Assembly: GCA_008360955.1 (NCBI GenBank)
Contig: LUCM01001905.1
Coordinates: 1 to 64,000 of the forward strand
DNA length: 64,000 nucleotides
Source of the DNA: Fasciolopsis buskii
Taxonomy: Eukaryota; Platyhelminthes; Trematoda; Plagiorchiida; Fasciolidae
Direction of reading: 5' to 3'
The notes under the pieces were generated by a model. That model did not search any database and was not told the DNA's origin. It saw nothing but the letters and a program-made list of their open reading frames with translations. Of this stretch, positions 1 to 10,499 are shown in pieces (the stretch's first letter is position 1; every line of letters starts with the position of its first letter). The position numbers and the translations under genes are program-made.

Positions 1-479
1 GCAGAAGATATGCGGAGCCACCGTTACTTCCGTAGTATTGGTAAAATATAGTGGAAGAATTTCGTACCCCAGAAGGTAGACGCCAAGTTCTGGGTCCTAG
101 GGTTCGGCCTTCAGAAGAGGCACTGAATGTTACGATATGTTTCGTGTTTGCTCACAGAACTGCCTCGTTGTACCCTGTTCTGTGAGGCAGATGATGATTG
201 GAACATAGTCCAAGATGGCCAGTCAATGACGTGGGCAAAAAGTATGAAAGCTTTACGTGGTGGTCTGGCTCGTGTATAGTACAGTCAGACTGCCGGGTTG
301 GGGTCCACGGGCGCTCCCGAAGTGGCAATTGGAAACAACAGATGACGTGGCCCAGTGGCGCAGTCAGTTGGGTTCTTGTATTCGGAACCCTTTTTTCTTC
401 TGCACATTTTCTCAAATTACTATTTTGTAATCGATCTTCCATTATTTCCCGTTCGTTTTTTTCTGTTTGAGATGACGCC
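1..479. other. No identifiable feature
   Basis: Short overlapping open frames occur on both strands, but none contains a recognisable domain. A 12-base resemblance near 342 to the RTE thumb region is too short to use. Confidence 0.4.
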
Positions 480-895
480 TTAGCAAGGTCAGGAGTGGGT
501 ATCACAGACTCCAGTTCGGCTACTCACCCTGTACACCTCTCAGAATACTCCCAAACCGTTTGCGTCTTAAATACTCCGATGGGGAAGTCGTGGAGGTTTT
601 CAAACTCAATTGCAAAGACGAAGACGAACGCCCGGCGCCCACCACCGGGTTGACTGGTCTTTGGTAATCAGTCTAGGGGAGATTGCCAAATCCAAATTCC
701 ATATCAACCACAGGCGGCGTACAAAGCATACAAAACTGTGCGCATCGGTATCTGCGGCATAAGTTGGTACTGGGCAACCTGGGTGTTTAGTGCCATCCGA
801 AAGGTGTATGGGTGAGTTACAACACCGTTAGGTATTCCTGGCACTTGTAAGTTAGGCCAGTAAAAGGTTCGGGGTAGGGTCTTGTAAGTCAACGC
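480..895 (-). repeat. Dispersed repeat family R1, copy 1
   Basis: Read on the minus strand, this stretch aligns by eye with 20.60-21.01 kb on the plus strand. Shared blocks occur in the same order: a segment around 800-840 matching 20650-20710, one around 720-790 matching 20705-20800, one around 600-670 matching 20835-20890, and one around 540-590 matching 20900-20945. The copies have diverged with several indels. The coding content and class of the family are not recognised. It could be the non-coding part of a larger retroelement. Confidence 0.55.
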
Positions 896-2559
896 ACTAC
901 TTATGTCTGGGCAACCGGGTAGTACTAAGCTGGCAGAGGACTCATTGATTCCGACCGATGGTCGGTGATGTGAAAACGAGGAATGGAGGAGCTAGCATGT
1001 ATGGTCCACTTTCTCGGCCCTTGTTTCCCGCCAAATCATCTGTATTTAGATTTGTGAAACTTGTATATACACCTGCTAAAACTCCCCTCGTTTCCCTTCT
1101 GATTTTAGCAAAGAAGACCTGTTCTTCTGTTTGCTGCAGCACAGAGAGGTGTCAGGAAGTTAAGGTGGGTGAATCTGAAGCATAGTTAGGCTGGCCGATT
1201 GGCCCGCTGTCGTGCACGTCCTGTGCGCTGAATTGGATTTGGGTTACTTCGGTGAAATTTTGGCATAGCAGCCAACCACAACATCAACTCGCATTACGAG
1301 ATGAACAAGTTATCGAATCAGGTCAGGTCAGATCACCAGGATTGGGGTTCAAGACATTGTATTGATAAGCTTCTTTACGACGTGGCATTGTCTAACTCAT
1401 TGGGCCAGTGTGAGACTGCCTGAACTAATGAAGGTAAGGAGCGTTTCTGGATGGCACTTATAGCTCCACCTCTTTGTACAGGAGCTTAAAGTGATCACAT
1501 CGGAATGGCTCTGCACCAGTCCGCGCCAGGCAGTACACTCTTTGATGTACCCTTTGCCTGAACCAACATGGCATATGGGCATGCTACTCTCGACAAGAAA
1601 CCGAGAATGACAAAAAAGGATGTGTTAATGCTATGCTATCAGCGTGTAATTACCATATGTTGCGAACATCGTGAATTTTCTGACTAGTACAGCATAAGAA
1701 ACTCATACTTCCTTGACCAACTCTTCCCCTAGGTATAGGCATAGCAAGTGAAACTTCGCAGCAGATGCCAGATAAATTACCTTTCTCTACTTTAACAAAA
1801 CTCAGGAAGGCATCGAAGATGTTCCTCCTGTGTTCAGCACCATCCCGAGACATAATTAAAACAATGCGCAAATTGCTCCCGCGGAGCACTGGCGGTTACT
1901 CGTAAATATTATGCTTATGTGTACTATTCCGGCCATATTTTGGTTTAAAGCCTCATAATAAAATTATTTGCAATATTTTGTTTACATTTACCATCAGCGA
2001 ATAAGGTAGTAGATTCGCCGCGGCGCGCGGATCGTCAGCTGCCGTTGTTGGGCCGTAGGCGTTTCTCAAGCACTCATTAAAATTAAATACCTTTCCCTAT
2101 TTGTCGTCCTTTCACCTTTTTTATTTCAATTTGTTGAGAAAGCAGGTTTCGGATCATGAGGGGCGATCTAAAAATAGCCTGCCCCTTTCATTTATTTTAG
2201 CGGAACATGGATTTGCTCCTCCGGATAGCTTATTTGGCCGAACGTCGACCGCCAACCTCGGTCGCCTTTCGTGCGTTGCTCACGCACGCCCCGATTGTAC
2301 TTTCCTGTCAAGGTATACTCAACCTGCTATCGCTTTCGACTGTCTTTTCTTTGTACCGGTCGAGTGTCGCGGTTGCCAGTATCGCAGTCGTACAGAGCCG
2401 AGTAAGGATAACGCACAAGTGGTTACAACGTAATACGAGATGGCTTTTACACTGTGCCGTCATCCCAGTTCCAGTTAGATTGCAAGACTATACGGCGAGA
2501 TGCTTGATCGTCCAGGTTCTTGCAACGAGAACTCCTTGTATCTGACGATGCTTCGGCAA
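896..2559. other. No gene recognised
   Basis: Only short uninformative open frames are present. The part from about 2150 to 2560 lies directly downstream, in the minus sense, of the CR1-like LINE remnant. It may be that element's 3' untranslated region, but I cannot show this. Confidence 0.35.
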
Positions 2560-3504
2560 CAGGAGAGTGGAAAACACTTCAGTTCATACAAGAAAGGAAA
2601 CAATTACTGAGATGCTTTCCTCTCGACCATCTCCTCAACTCTACAGTTCAGGCACTGTCCTCCAAACGCAGCTGGCCGAGGATTGCCTAGTCTTCGAATT
2701 CGCGCACTGGTCCCACCTCGACCACTTCCTCCGGTAACTTATTCCCGCCATTCACCGCTCGTTTGGCAAGCGATTTGCTCACCAACCCGGTGGTAACATG
2801 TTCTCGCACAATCGTTTTACTGTTCCCTCCAAGTGTGTCGTTTCCCTCTTATCTGGAATAGAGCTTCACCGTGACCCAGTATCTCTGCCAGACCCTTAAT
2901 GATCTTGAAGGCCTGTATTAAATCACCTGTTTCCCTACGTATAAGCCAAGCGCCCTCAGCCTCTGATCACATTTCATGTGCCTTAAATGCCCAAAACACG
3001 CCGAACCTGTTCCAGCATTTTACTGTCTCTTACCAAATATGGTCTCCATGCTTGGACACAGTTTTCCAAGTGCGGTCGGACAAATGCCTTAAACAGCGGC
3101 AGAAAAACGTTAGGCTTCTCAGATCCTACGGTCCTCTTGACTTGGCCTAGGGCACCCCATGCGTTCCTGGCTGCCTTTTGACATTACAGACTAGGTTTGA
3201 AGTCTGTACTCATAAATATCCCGAGGTCCCTAGCTTGCTGAGTTTGTTCTATCGCAACCTGATGCCCAGGTAGACCCATGCGGCGAGGGGAATCTGCTTC
3301 TCCTTCCATGAGCCGCTGACAATAGCCCAAGACCAACGGAAGACCCCACTCACTGACCACTGGAAACCTTTGTCCAGATCGCTCCGGATGCCCTCATTGT
3401 TTGCTGTCCCTAATAGTTTGATGTCGTCAGCAGACACGAAGCATAGATTTTCCAACCAACTAGCCATGTCGTTGACATACATAGGAAAGAACAATGGCTC
3501 TAAA
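2560..3504 (-). pseudogene. CR1-like non-LTR retrotransposon, RT C-terminal part (broken)
   Basis: On the minus strand the frames spell the second half of a LINE reverse transcriptase. The segment near 3450-3500 has E-P-L-F-F and Y-V-N-D-M, the usual G-P-L-L-F / Y-V-N-D motif. Near 3410-3425 is S-A-D-D-I-K-L, corresponding to the catalytic F-A-D-D. Further downstream the thumb motifs K-A-F-V-R-P-H-L-E and V-Q-A-W-R-P-Y-L lie near 3000-3090, and N-K-L-P-E-E-V-V-E near 2715-2745. That order is typical of CR1/Jockey-type LINEs of flukes. Several frameshifts and stops make it non-functional. It ends abruptly at 3504, where the 5' LTR of the gypsy element begins, inside the conserved G-P-L-L-F motif. 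The upstream RT half is not visible beyond the far LTR. Confidence 0.75.
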
Positions 3505-3858
3505 TGGCGTCGATCGTTCCGAGAAAATCGATCACTCTCGGACACGATTTCTAAGATCTACTTTGACGCTTGATATTTATTCTATGACATTCGTTTGATT
3601 CCGTTTGCTTTATCGCACACCAGATCTATACGTTTTCTGTCATGCGAAACTTCTCCAAATTCCTCGTATCTCAGCATCTCCGCTGTGGCTTTTCAATCTC
3701 TCGTATTGTCGCATCGACGCCACGATATATACAATGCAATCGTCCCGTCCGATTGTTGGCTCATGTCTTCTCTATTCTGTCGACTGAGGGGCTTAGTCAA
3801 TTGCGGTATTGGAGTCAGATAGAAGACAAGTTTAGAGTCGCACTTCCAACGTCATCTA
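3505..3858 (+). repeat. 5' LTR of the gypsy element
   Basis: This 354-bp repeat begins with TG and is reproduced at 9330-9686. The only differences I see are three extra bases (ttc) near 9376 and an A/G change near 3833/9662. It may extend two bases to the canonical CA at 3859-3860. Both LTRs carry the same 75-codon chance open frame. Confidence 0.85.
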
Positions 3859-3860
3859 CA

Positions 3861-3878
3861 TTGGCGAGACCGCTTTCC
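3861..3878 (+). other. Presumptive tRNA primer-binding site
   Basis: Directly after the 5' LTR the sequence reads t-tggcgagaccgctttcc. It starts with the TGG that pairs with the CCA end of a tRNA. The matching tRNA was not identified. Confidence 0.4.
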
Positions 3879-4069
3879 GAACTTGACAAACCCGGTGTAT
3901 CTGTGAATTTTCGGTTGCTCTTCCTGTCGCACGATTTATTTCTGTTCGATCTATTGTCGCAACTGACTATGCCTGGGAAATCGAAGACACCATACGACAT
4001 CATACTATTTCGTCTGTTCCAGTTCCATCTACCCCACATGACCCTGAGATGTGATTTACAACTTTAGAG

Positions 4070-4740
4070 TTGCAGTCTAAAGCACGTAGGATTGTCCATC
4101 AGATGGCGCAGTTTATCTACGCCTTAAAGTCCCTTCCCGCCATTGTTGTCGCCTCGGTACAGGACCTCGTACTAACCACTCGTAGAGCAGCCGTACGATA
4201 GGCTCAAAGATGCTTTGTTGCAGCCTTACCGGCAGCTGCTCGCGCGACACCCTATTGGCAGCACAAAACCTTTTTGCCATTTGACACATCTCGGACCACT
4301 TGCTGGCTCCACTGACAGAGACTCTGAGGTCGTCCAGGAACTGTGGCTGGAGTCACTCCCAGTACACCTTCAGTCCACGGTGACAACCCTTGTCAAAGAC
4401 TCGTCTTCGGACAGCTCTCGTTGCCGACACGATTGTCTCACGTGTCGGTAGGGGGCTATCTCCCTCGTCACAAGGTTGCGCAATCGCCCGGGTGTGCATC
4501 GAGCCGAGTTGCCGGATACGTACCCTGCTTCTCGACCCGTCTATAAGCGCCTTGTCCCAACACCTGCTCGTGTCGGCCTGGACGGGCACTACATCAGCCC
4601 ATGTGCGCCGTCCCTCAGCCTCACCCGCTCCTAGCGATCGGTCGGTCGTTGCTGGTATCATCCTCTATTCGGCCCGGTGCACAGAAACGTCGCTATCTTT
4701 GTTTCTTCGCGGGGGAAACGCTACAGCCGGCGAATAAAGT
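4070..4740 (+). pseudogene. gag: Gypsy gag remnant with CHCC zinc-knuckle residue
   Basis: Frames in this segment spell capsid-type wording: F-I-Y-A-L-K-S-L-P near 4110-4135, Y-D-R-L-K-D-A-L-L-Q near 4195-4225, and E-L-W-L-E-S-L-P near 4335-4360. They are spread over all three frames, so the gene is frameshifted several times. At 4654-4700 the sequence encodes C-W-Y-H followed by F-G. After a shift of frame comes K-C-R-Y-L-C, a CHCC-type nucleic-acid-binding finger as known from CsRn1-like gag. Its role in the family is RNA packaging. This copy cannot make a normal protein. Confidence 0.65.
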
Positions 4741-5371
4741 CGGTCGTACTCGCCGGCGAACGATTTCAGGTTAGCCATCTATTTTACCTGCATGACCACC
4801 GTACGGATGTTAAGTTTCTGGTTGAAACCGGGACCCAGGTGTCTGTCTTGCCTATCGTCCACGCCAAGCCACGAGAATCACTGCTTCGGTTGTCGGTTGC
4901 GAATGGCACGTCCATTCCTACTTACGGCACGATACAGCTGGATGTTAACATGGGACCACAACGACTGTACCTGTAGACGTACGTACTTGATGGCGTCCCC
5001 ACGTGTGTACTGAGAATCGATTTTCTGCAGCCCTACGAATTACTCAATTCACGTAGGCTGCGATTGATCGACCCCCCGTCGGACATTGAATTTAAGGATT
5101 CCGAAGCCCGCACAGGGATGCACATCGAATCACCTATATATTTCATGATATTCCGAATAATTTCTAATCATTGCTTATTAAGTCCCATTTAATAACCAAA
5201 CCCTTTGAAGGGGTAGATCCAGTGACTGATCGTGTGTCGCACCACATGGTCAGTAGCGGACCACCAGTCACGGCTCGACCTCGCCGACTGGCAGCGAGCA
5301 AAGCAGCATTCGCTGGAAGTGAGTTCAACACTTTACTTTCTAATGGTATTGTTCGTCCTTCTCACAGCGAT
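4741..5371 (+). pseudogene. pol: Gypsy protease and N-terminal RT remnant
   Basis: The frame at 4677-4976 runs from the zinc-knuckle into a retropepsin core, V-E-T-G-T-Q-V-S-V-L-P. The catalytic triad D-T-G has become E-T-G, which should inactivate it. After stops, the frame at 5171-5386 carries the entry to reverse transcriptase: H-H-M-V-S-S-G-P-P-V, A-R-P-R-R-L-A and G-I-V-R-P-S. The match to RT stops at about 5371, where a different dispersed repeat begins, so the fingers and first palm motifs are gone. Confidence 0.7.
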
Positions 5372-5427
5372 GATATCACATGGTGAATTATTTTATGAAA
5401 ACATTCAACCTCCCACTACTAAAATGT
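5372..5427 (+). repeat. Fragment of the 48-kb SINE-like repeat tail
   Basis: These 56 bases match the tail of the repeat at 48.2 and 48.6 kb, including cacatggtgaattatttt and ctactaaaatgta. They also match the reverse complement of 47761-47790. The fragment sits exactly at the point where gypsy RT homology ends. Confidence 0.6.
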
Positions 5428-6260
5428 AAAAAGGATGAATATCCAAGAGGAATAATGGGTGGACCTAAGTAGGCGGGAAAAGATAGGATGCTGCTGTCGC
5501 CAACACACGGAACACAGTCTAATCGTACAGCCGCAGTCTTTCAATCATTCTGATTCGATCGAAAATGACAACACGATCGCCACTGTTCGCAGTTCATTGC
5601 CATGTCCTTCAGTGTCTCCAGCCAGCTAAGTGACGAACCTTTCGGACCCAAACCAACAAGAATTGAGACACCTACTTTTACCTAAGCTCGTTGTACATAT
5701 TCTCATCCCGCGTTACCACGTCATCTGTTGTCCCCCATATGGCTTCTTCCATTCCTTGAGAGGAACCCAAAATAGGGCACGATATGGTAGTGTTCGACAT
5801 ACGCAACACGTGACCTGACCACTACAGTCCACCAACTTTCATACGCTGATATAAGGTATTCTCAGCATTAAATTCTTGAGATATACAATACTCACCCGGT
5901 CACTCCATTCAATCCTAGCCTTACTACGTAGACATCGGTGGTCGAAAACCTCTAACCCACGAATATCTCTCACATGCATACTATTTCTGACATCCAAACA
6001 GCAAAACTGAGCAAACTGCGGCGCAGTACACACGATTTTTCGAATTCAGTGAAATATCAGATCCACGCCACAAGTGTTTCAGTTCAACGAACATCGCTCG
6101 AGCCTTGAAATTATGCGTGCTCACCTCCACTGCCATGTTACCATTTTCTGACGGGGAGCTACTAAAGTAAGTGCAATGGTCCATCATTGTTAGTCCCTCT
6201 CCAACCAGTATCACGTTCGTCATTACTGTCGTACAGCTATTTAACAGTAATTTACACAAG
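5428..6260 (-). pseudogene. RTE-like non-LTR element, 3' fragment nested in gypsy
   Basis: Read on the minus strand, this segment parallels the RTE-like copy at 11.1-11.9 kb. The frame at 5981-6259 carries A-V-E-V-S-T-H-N-F-K-A-R-A, K-H-L-W-R-G-S-D-I-S-L and N-R-V-Y-C-A-A-V-C-S-V-L-L, aligning with V-G-V-S-T-L-N-S-K-A-R-A, P-L-W-R-R-S-D-I-T-L and D-R-V-Y-C-A-T-V-R-S-V-L-L in the other copy. Downstream are E-V-F-D-H-R-C-L-R-S at 5925-5955 and the 3' tail including the region around 5590-5640. It is 5'-truncated and frameshifted, and lies antisense to the gypsy pol gene. Confidence 0.75.
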
Positions 6261-6279
6261 CAGAACAGATCACAACGAG

Positions 6280-6612
6280 ACTACACCTTGACGTGGTGTG
6301 ACGGCTTGCGTGCCTCCATGATCCAACGAGCTATACAGGATGGCTTATCTCAAGCCGAAGATCCAATCATGCCTGGAAGGTCAATCGGTAGAGGCCTGAC
6401 GAAGTAGTCTCCTGGTCCTCCAAGTTGGGGGTTGATCTGAGTTAGCAGCTCAGTCGTAAAAACGAGTGGAAGACTAATTGATCCAAGTAGATGGGCGCCC
6501 ACTCAGCTGTACCCCGCTGCCTTGCGGTCAGGTTCTTGTCAGAACTAAAGGCTTTGGTTGAGAACCCTAATCGTTCTTCTGCTTAGCGGCTGGACTCCCT
6601 AGCAGAACCCGT
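6280..6612 (+). repeat. Dispersed repeat family R2, copy 1
   Basis: It aligns with 54255-54605 on the same strand. Shared stretches include atggcttatctcaagccgaagatccaatc versions at 6340-6368 and 54332-54360, ggtcaatcggtagaggcctg versions near 6380, and ggctttggttgagaaccctaat near 6549. I do not recognise a coding domain. An A-box-like block near 6300-6318 would allow a tRNA-derived SINE, but this is unproven. Confidence 0.55.
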
Positions 6613-6674
6613 CCATCAATACGAACTTCAGGAGACGAAGCAGCTCGAGTTGTGGGTCAACGCGGTGTAGGAAT

Positions 6675-7505
6675 AGTCTTAAGTGAGAATGCTGAAGCAG
6701 CATCACACGTGACTTGGATTTCGTTCACGTCTATATTGATTTATTAATCCCATCGCTGGACTTAGATGAACATATCCAACATTTAACTCTATTGTTTCAG
6801 CGTTTGTCTGACAAACGAATAGTAGTAAATCCCGGCAAGTACGAACTCGGCAAGACGGAACTGACGTTCCTCGGCGACGAGATCACTCGAGAGAGCATTA
6901 AACCTAGCGAGGATAAAGTACGTATCATTCTCGATTATGCCGTGCCCTCCTCTTTCAAGGAGCCTAAAGCATTTTTGGGGCTATTAAACTTCCCCATGCG
7001 GTTGAACGCCTACTTCCGCTAACCGATTTAATTCGTGGTTACTCCACGTGAGCTAATATTTACGGTTGCCGCATGAGCAGCGTTTTTGGAGATCAAATCG
7101 GCATTAGCTAAGACCACGCTCTTGACTCACCCGAACCCGTCTACCACGTTTATTCTGGCGGTAGATGCCTCGGATTATGCAAAGGTTGGTTTCCGTCACC
7201 TTTGAGACACGGGTTTTTTTTCGATGCCTTAGTCCGACAGAAACTAGATACAGTGCGCTTGGTCAAGAACTGCTTTCACTCAAAAATTTCCACCATGCCC
7301 ACCACTAACGTATGCACTGCATGCTAAGTCTGACCGTTACTGTCCACGTGAAGTCAGACACTTAGACTATGTCTCTCAGTTCACGACGGGCCTTCGCCAC
7401 ATCAAAGGTGAGCCAAACTACATAGCAGCTATGTTATCACGCCCACAACTTAGTGCCGTTAAGTGTCCCGTCATAGACCTTCCTGCCGTGGCAGTAGCTC
7501 AGGAA
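6675..7505 (+). pseudogene. pol: Gypsy RT C-terminus and RNase H remnant
   Basis: Gypsy homology resumes with a corrupted L-R-N-A-A motif near 6680. It is followed at 6714-7022 by F-V-H-V-Y-I-D-L-L-I, where the Y-I-D-D catalytic motif has lost one aspartate. Next come N-P-G-K-Y-E-L-G, L-T-F-L-G-D-E-I-T and K-A-F-L-G-L-L-N-F. After a stop, RNase H wording appears near 7130-7185 (L-A-V-D-A-S-D-Y-A, with its catalytic Asp) and again near 7385-7445 (T-T-G-L-R-H-I-K-G-E, A-A-M-L-S-R-P). Multiple stops and shifts separate these blocks. Confidence 0.75.
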
Positions 7506-7629
7506 CAGGATAAGGCTTGCATACAGACACCTCATTCTTCATCGCTTTGATGTCGTCAGATACCACTGGTTACGAATACTGGTATGATGCTCTGCGACAT
7601 ATCTACTGGCCCACCTCGACCAGTAGTAC

Positions 7630-8690
7630 CCTCTACTTATCGACGTCTCGTATTCGATGCATTACATTGACTTTCGCATCCAGGTGTCTCAGCTTGTCTA
7701 CGATTGGTCGTTGCACGATACGTCTGACCATCCATGAGTAAAGATTTTCCTATGTGAGCTAAACAATGTTTACAATGTCAACGATATAAAATGCACGGGC
7801 ACGTAGCTCCATCCATCGGTAGCTTCGCTACGCCTGATGTCCGCGACGATCACGTTCACATAGATATTTTTGGTCCTTTGACGCCATCACTCGGGCACAC
7901 CCATCTGCTAGCATGTATCGGTAGATTCACTATATGGCCCGAAGCTATTCCCATTTCGACTGCCACGGTCGAATCAATGAGTCGATATTTCGTAGAGCGA
8001 TGGATAGTTCTGTATGGTTGTCTCCTGGCACGACTGGCCGAGGGTAACAATTTGAGTCTAGTCTATTTTCTTTCATTGCCAGTACGCTGGGTACGAAGTG
8101 GATCCGCACGACCGCTTATCACCCGGCATCGGACGTTTTCATCGCCAACTCAAAGTGGCTCAAACCTCAAAAACCTCGATTGGTGCGAAACGTCACTGCT
8201 AGTTCTATTCGGCATCAGAACTTGATTACAGGCAGATATTCCATGTTCCGCCGCAGAACTTGTGTTCGGCACGACTGCCTGGGGAATTCTTTACGCTACG
8301 GGATCCTAATTCACTCGCGGTACAGACATGCGCTACTCGCTTGTCTACGTATATGCAGAATCTTGCTCCGGCGCATACTCGTCTACAGCGACGACAGGTA
8401 TTCGTTACGACCTAACTCGGTACCTGTTCGCATGTATCTTTCTGTGTTGATTCGATGCGCAAACTAATACAGCAACCTTACGAAGGTCCATTTCGCATGA
8501 TTTCTCGTCACGCTAAATCCTTCAATGTTGATGTACTCGGTCGCATCGATACAGTTAGCATCGGTCATCTCCAAGTCGCATACGTTGATGATAGCATATT
8601 GCCTGACAATTCAAGATTCGGTGTCAACCCTACACTGCCTTCTGACGACACTTCCGTGTCACACCAGGGCCCGTAGTTACCTCTGCCTGT
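7630..8690 (+). pseudogene. int: Gypsy integrase remnant
   Basis: The zinc-binding head is readable at 7635-7790: Y-R-R-L-V-F-D-A-L-H, S-H-P-G-V and C-L-Q-C-Q-R-Y-K supply the two His and two Cys. The catalytic core follows in the frame at 7791-8225, with H-V-H-I-D-I-F-G-P-L containing the first catalytic Asp and R-F-T-I-W-P-E-A-I-P. At 8455-8676 are the C-terminal Q-Q-P-Y-E-G-P-F-R and V-D-V-L-G-R-I-D-T-V-S-I motifs. The middle of the core, including the second Asp and the Glu, is scrambled by indels. Confidence 0.75.
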
Positions 8691-9329
8691 TGCTACTTCG
8701 AATAAGGACAGTGTCTCACGTTCAAGCCAGTACCCGATTGACCCTGTTACGTCTTCGAACGAGCTCGTTGCCTCAGGTTCAAGTCAGCAGTGCACTGCTA
8801 CACAACCGTCCGCGAATGAGACTTCCGTCTCGCATTCTGGTCGGAAGATCGTTTGTCCAGCACGCTTCCGCGACTGAGACGAACATGATCTTTTAACCAT
8901 ACGTAGTAACAAAACGTTTATATTTACGATGCAGATTACATATGTTTCACGTTACTACTGTTCACACGTTGCATGCGTCATAGTTGCTACACCGGTTCTC
9001 GGCCTGTTTCGTTTTCTTGGCCTCGATTAATCGGTTCGTTCGTTGATCCCATGAAATCACAAATTTTTTGCTTAGTCGATTTTCTTCCGAACGTTTTGAC
9101 TTGCCTTTTGGTCCTTTGCCGTTCCCCGATATCTGGGCCGTATTGGTGTGGCATCCCCGCAACGAATCTGGTTCATGCACGCCAACGCTTCCATCCGTCA
9201 ACGTTCTACAGAACGTCTACATACTCTTACATGGCATGTGTGCATTTGCTCACAATATATGAATCCTCATTCTCCATTTCACTCACTTATCGAAAGCTTC
9301 TTCAGCTTTCTAGCCGGCAACTCTTGTAG
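8691..9329 (+). other. Gypsy region between integrase and 3' LTR
   Basis: Open frames of 75-120 codons occur but show no domain. I cannot see a convincing polypurine tract immediately before 9330, where one would be expected. Confidence 0.4.
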
Positions 9330-9686
9330 TGGCGTCGATCGTTCCGAGAAAATCGATCACTCTCGGACACGATTTCTTCTAAGATCTACTTTGACGCTTG
9401 ATATTTATTCTATGACATTCGTTTGATTCCGTTTGCTTTATCGCACACCAGATCTATACGTTTTCTGTCATGCGAAACTTCTCCAAATTCCTCGTATCTC
9501 AGCATCTCCGCTGTGGCTTTTCAATCTCTCGTATTGTCGCATCGACGCCACGATATATACAATGCAATCGTCCCGTCCGATTGTTGGCTCATGTCTTCTC
9601 TATTCTGTCGACTGAGGGGCTTAGTCAATTGCGGTATTGGAGTCAGATAGAAGACAAGTTTGGAGTCGCACTTCCAACGTCATCTA
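9330..9686 (+). repeat. 3' LTR of the gypsy element
   Basis: This is the direct repeat of 3505-3858. After 9686 the two flanks diverge completely. Confidence 0.85.
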
Positions 9687-10499
9687 TCATTCATTCTCAG
9701 TTTTCCGGGGGCTCATATTTTGCGAGCAACATAGGTTCGTTGATTCGCTGAACGCCCATGTAGCACTTTTCATCAGAAGTATTTATGGCCAATTTTGCAG
9801 TGCTGTTGCCCCCGCCGTTAACTGTCAATGTTCAGCTACTCTGCACATTTGCTCCGCACGGCTCCATTCAGATTTCTTGCTAAAACCAACTGTCTACTCA
9901 TAAGTAGTGTACGTCTGATTCAATGCTAGAATTGCCGTCGTGTAGTGTCATTCCAGACTAGAAACGCTCTTTGGTACTGTCTGTACAAGTGGCACTTTTT
10001 TTGAAAGTGCACTTTTGAGAATGGTTCAAACGAAAACCTTTCTGATCTGTCCCTATAGGCATCCCCATATGTAGTATCAGGTGACAAACGGTAAAGGGAG
10101 TATACTCACTCTAATAAATTTTATACGAACATTTATATATGCATATCATGTATATGTATGTATAATATATATTCATATATGTATGCTGATGACAATATAA
10201 ACGTGAGACAAACGAAGTCGATTGCTTGAGAAACAACTTCCATTCCGAGCTGCGTCCGCTGTGTGAACAAACTTATGTATAAAGTTTTTCGGTGACAGAA
10301 ATCAGGGTTCGTATGAAGATAAAACGGGAAATGGGAAGCGTTGAGATAATGTGTTTGGGAATGATCAAATTGGTTTTCCTGACCAAGGCAACAACAGTGG
10401 TTGCTCTGAATGAACAGCTGTGAATTCCGCAATCGAGTTGTGGTTGTTCCAACAATTAATAAAGCCGCTTGTGTCAGGTTTTGTTTCGGATTCTTTGTA
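9687..10499. other. Non-coding spacer with imperfect AT microsatellite
   Basis: No domain is visible. About 10128-10185 is an imperfect run of TATATG/TATA units that is A+T rich on both strands. Confidence 0.5.

Larger units (their letters stand above)
3505..9686 (+). mobile_element. CsRn1-like Ty3/gypsy LTR retrotransposon (defective, with nested repeats)
   Basis: The element is bounded by direct repeats at 3505-3858 and 9330-9686. These differ by one substitution and a 3-base indel. Between them, in the order expected for Ty3/gypsy, are a presumptive primer-binding site, gag, a CHCC-type zinc-knuckle remnant, aspartic protease, reverse transcriptase, RNase H and integrase. All are on the plus strand and none has an intact frame. 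About 120 codons of RT are missing. In their place lie a 56-bp repeat fragment, an antisense RTE piece and another dispersed repeat (5372-6674). I see no clear 4-6 bp target duplication. Assignment to the CsRn1-like branch rests on the gag C-W-Y-H finger and the wording of the RT and integrase motifs. Confidence 0.85.

Noticed and set aside
198..470. Resemblance of 335-350 to the RTE thumb (caacagatgacgtgg)
   Set aside because: Only about 12 bases match and the surrounding frames do not align with the element.
3595..3822. Conserved 75-codon frame repeated at 9423-9650
   Set aside because: It lies wholly inside the LTRs. Its repetition is due to LTR duplication and it has no domain.
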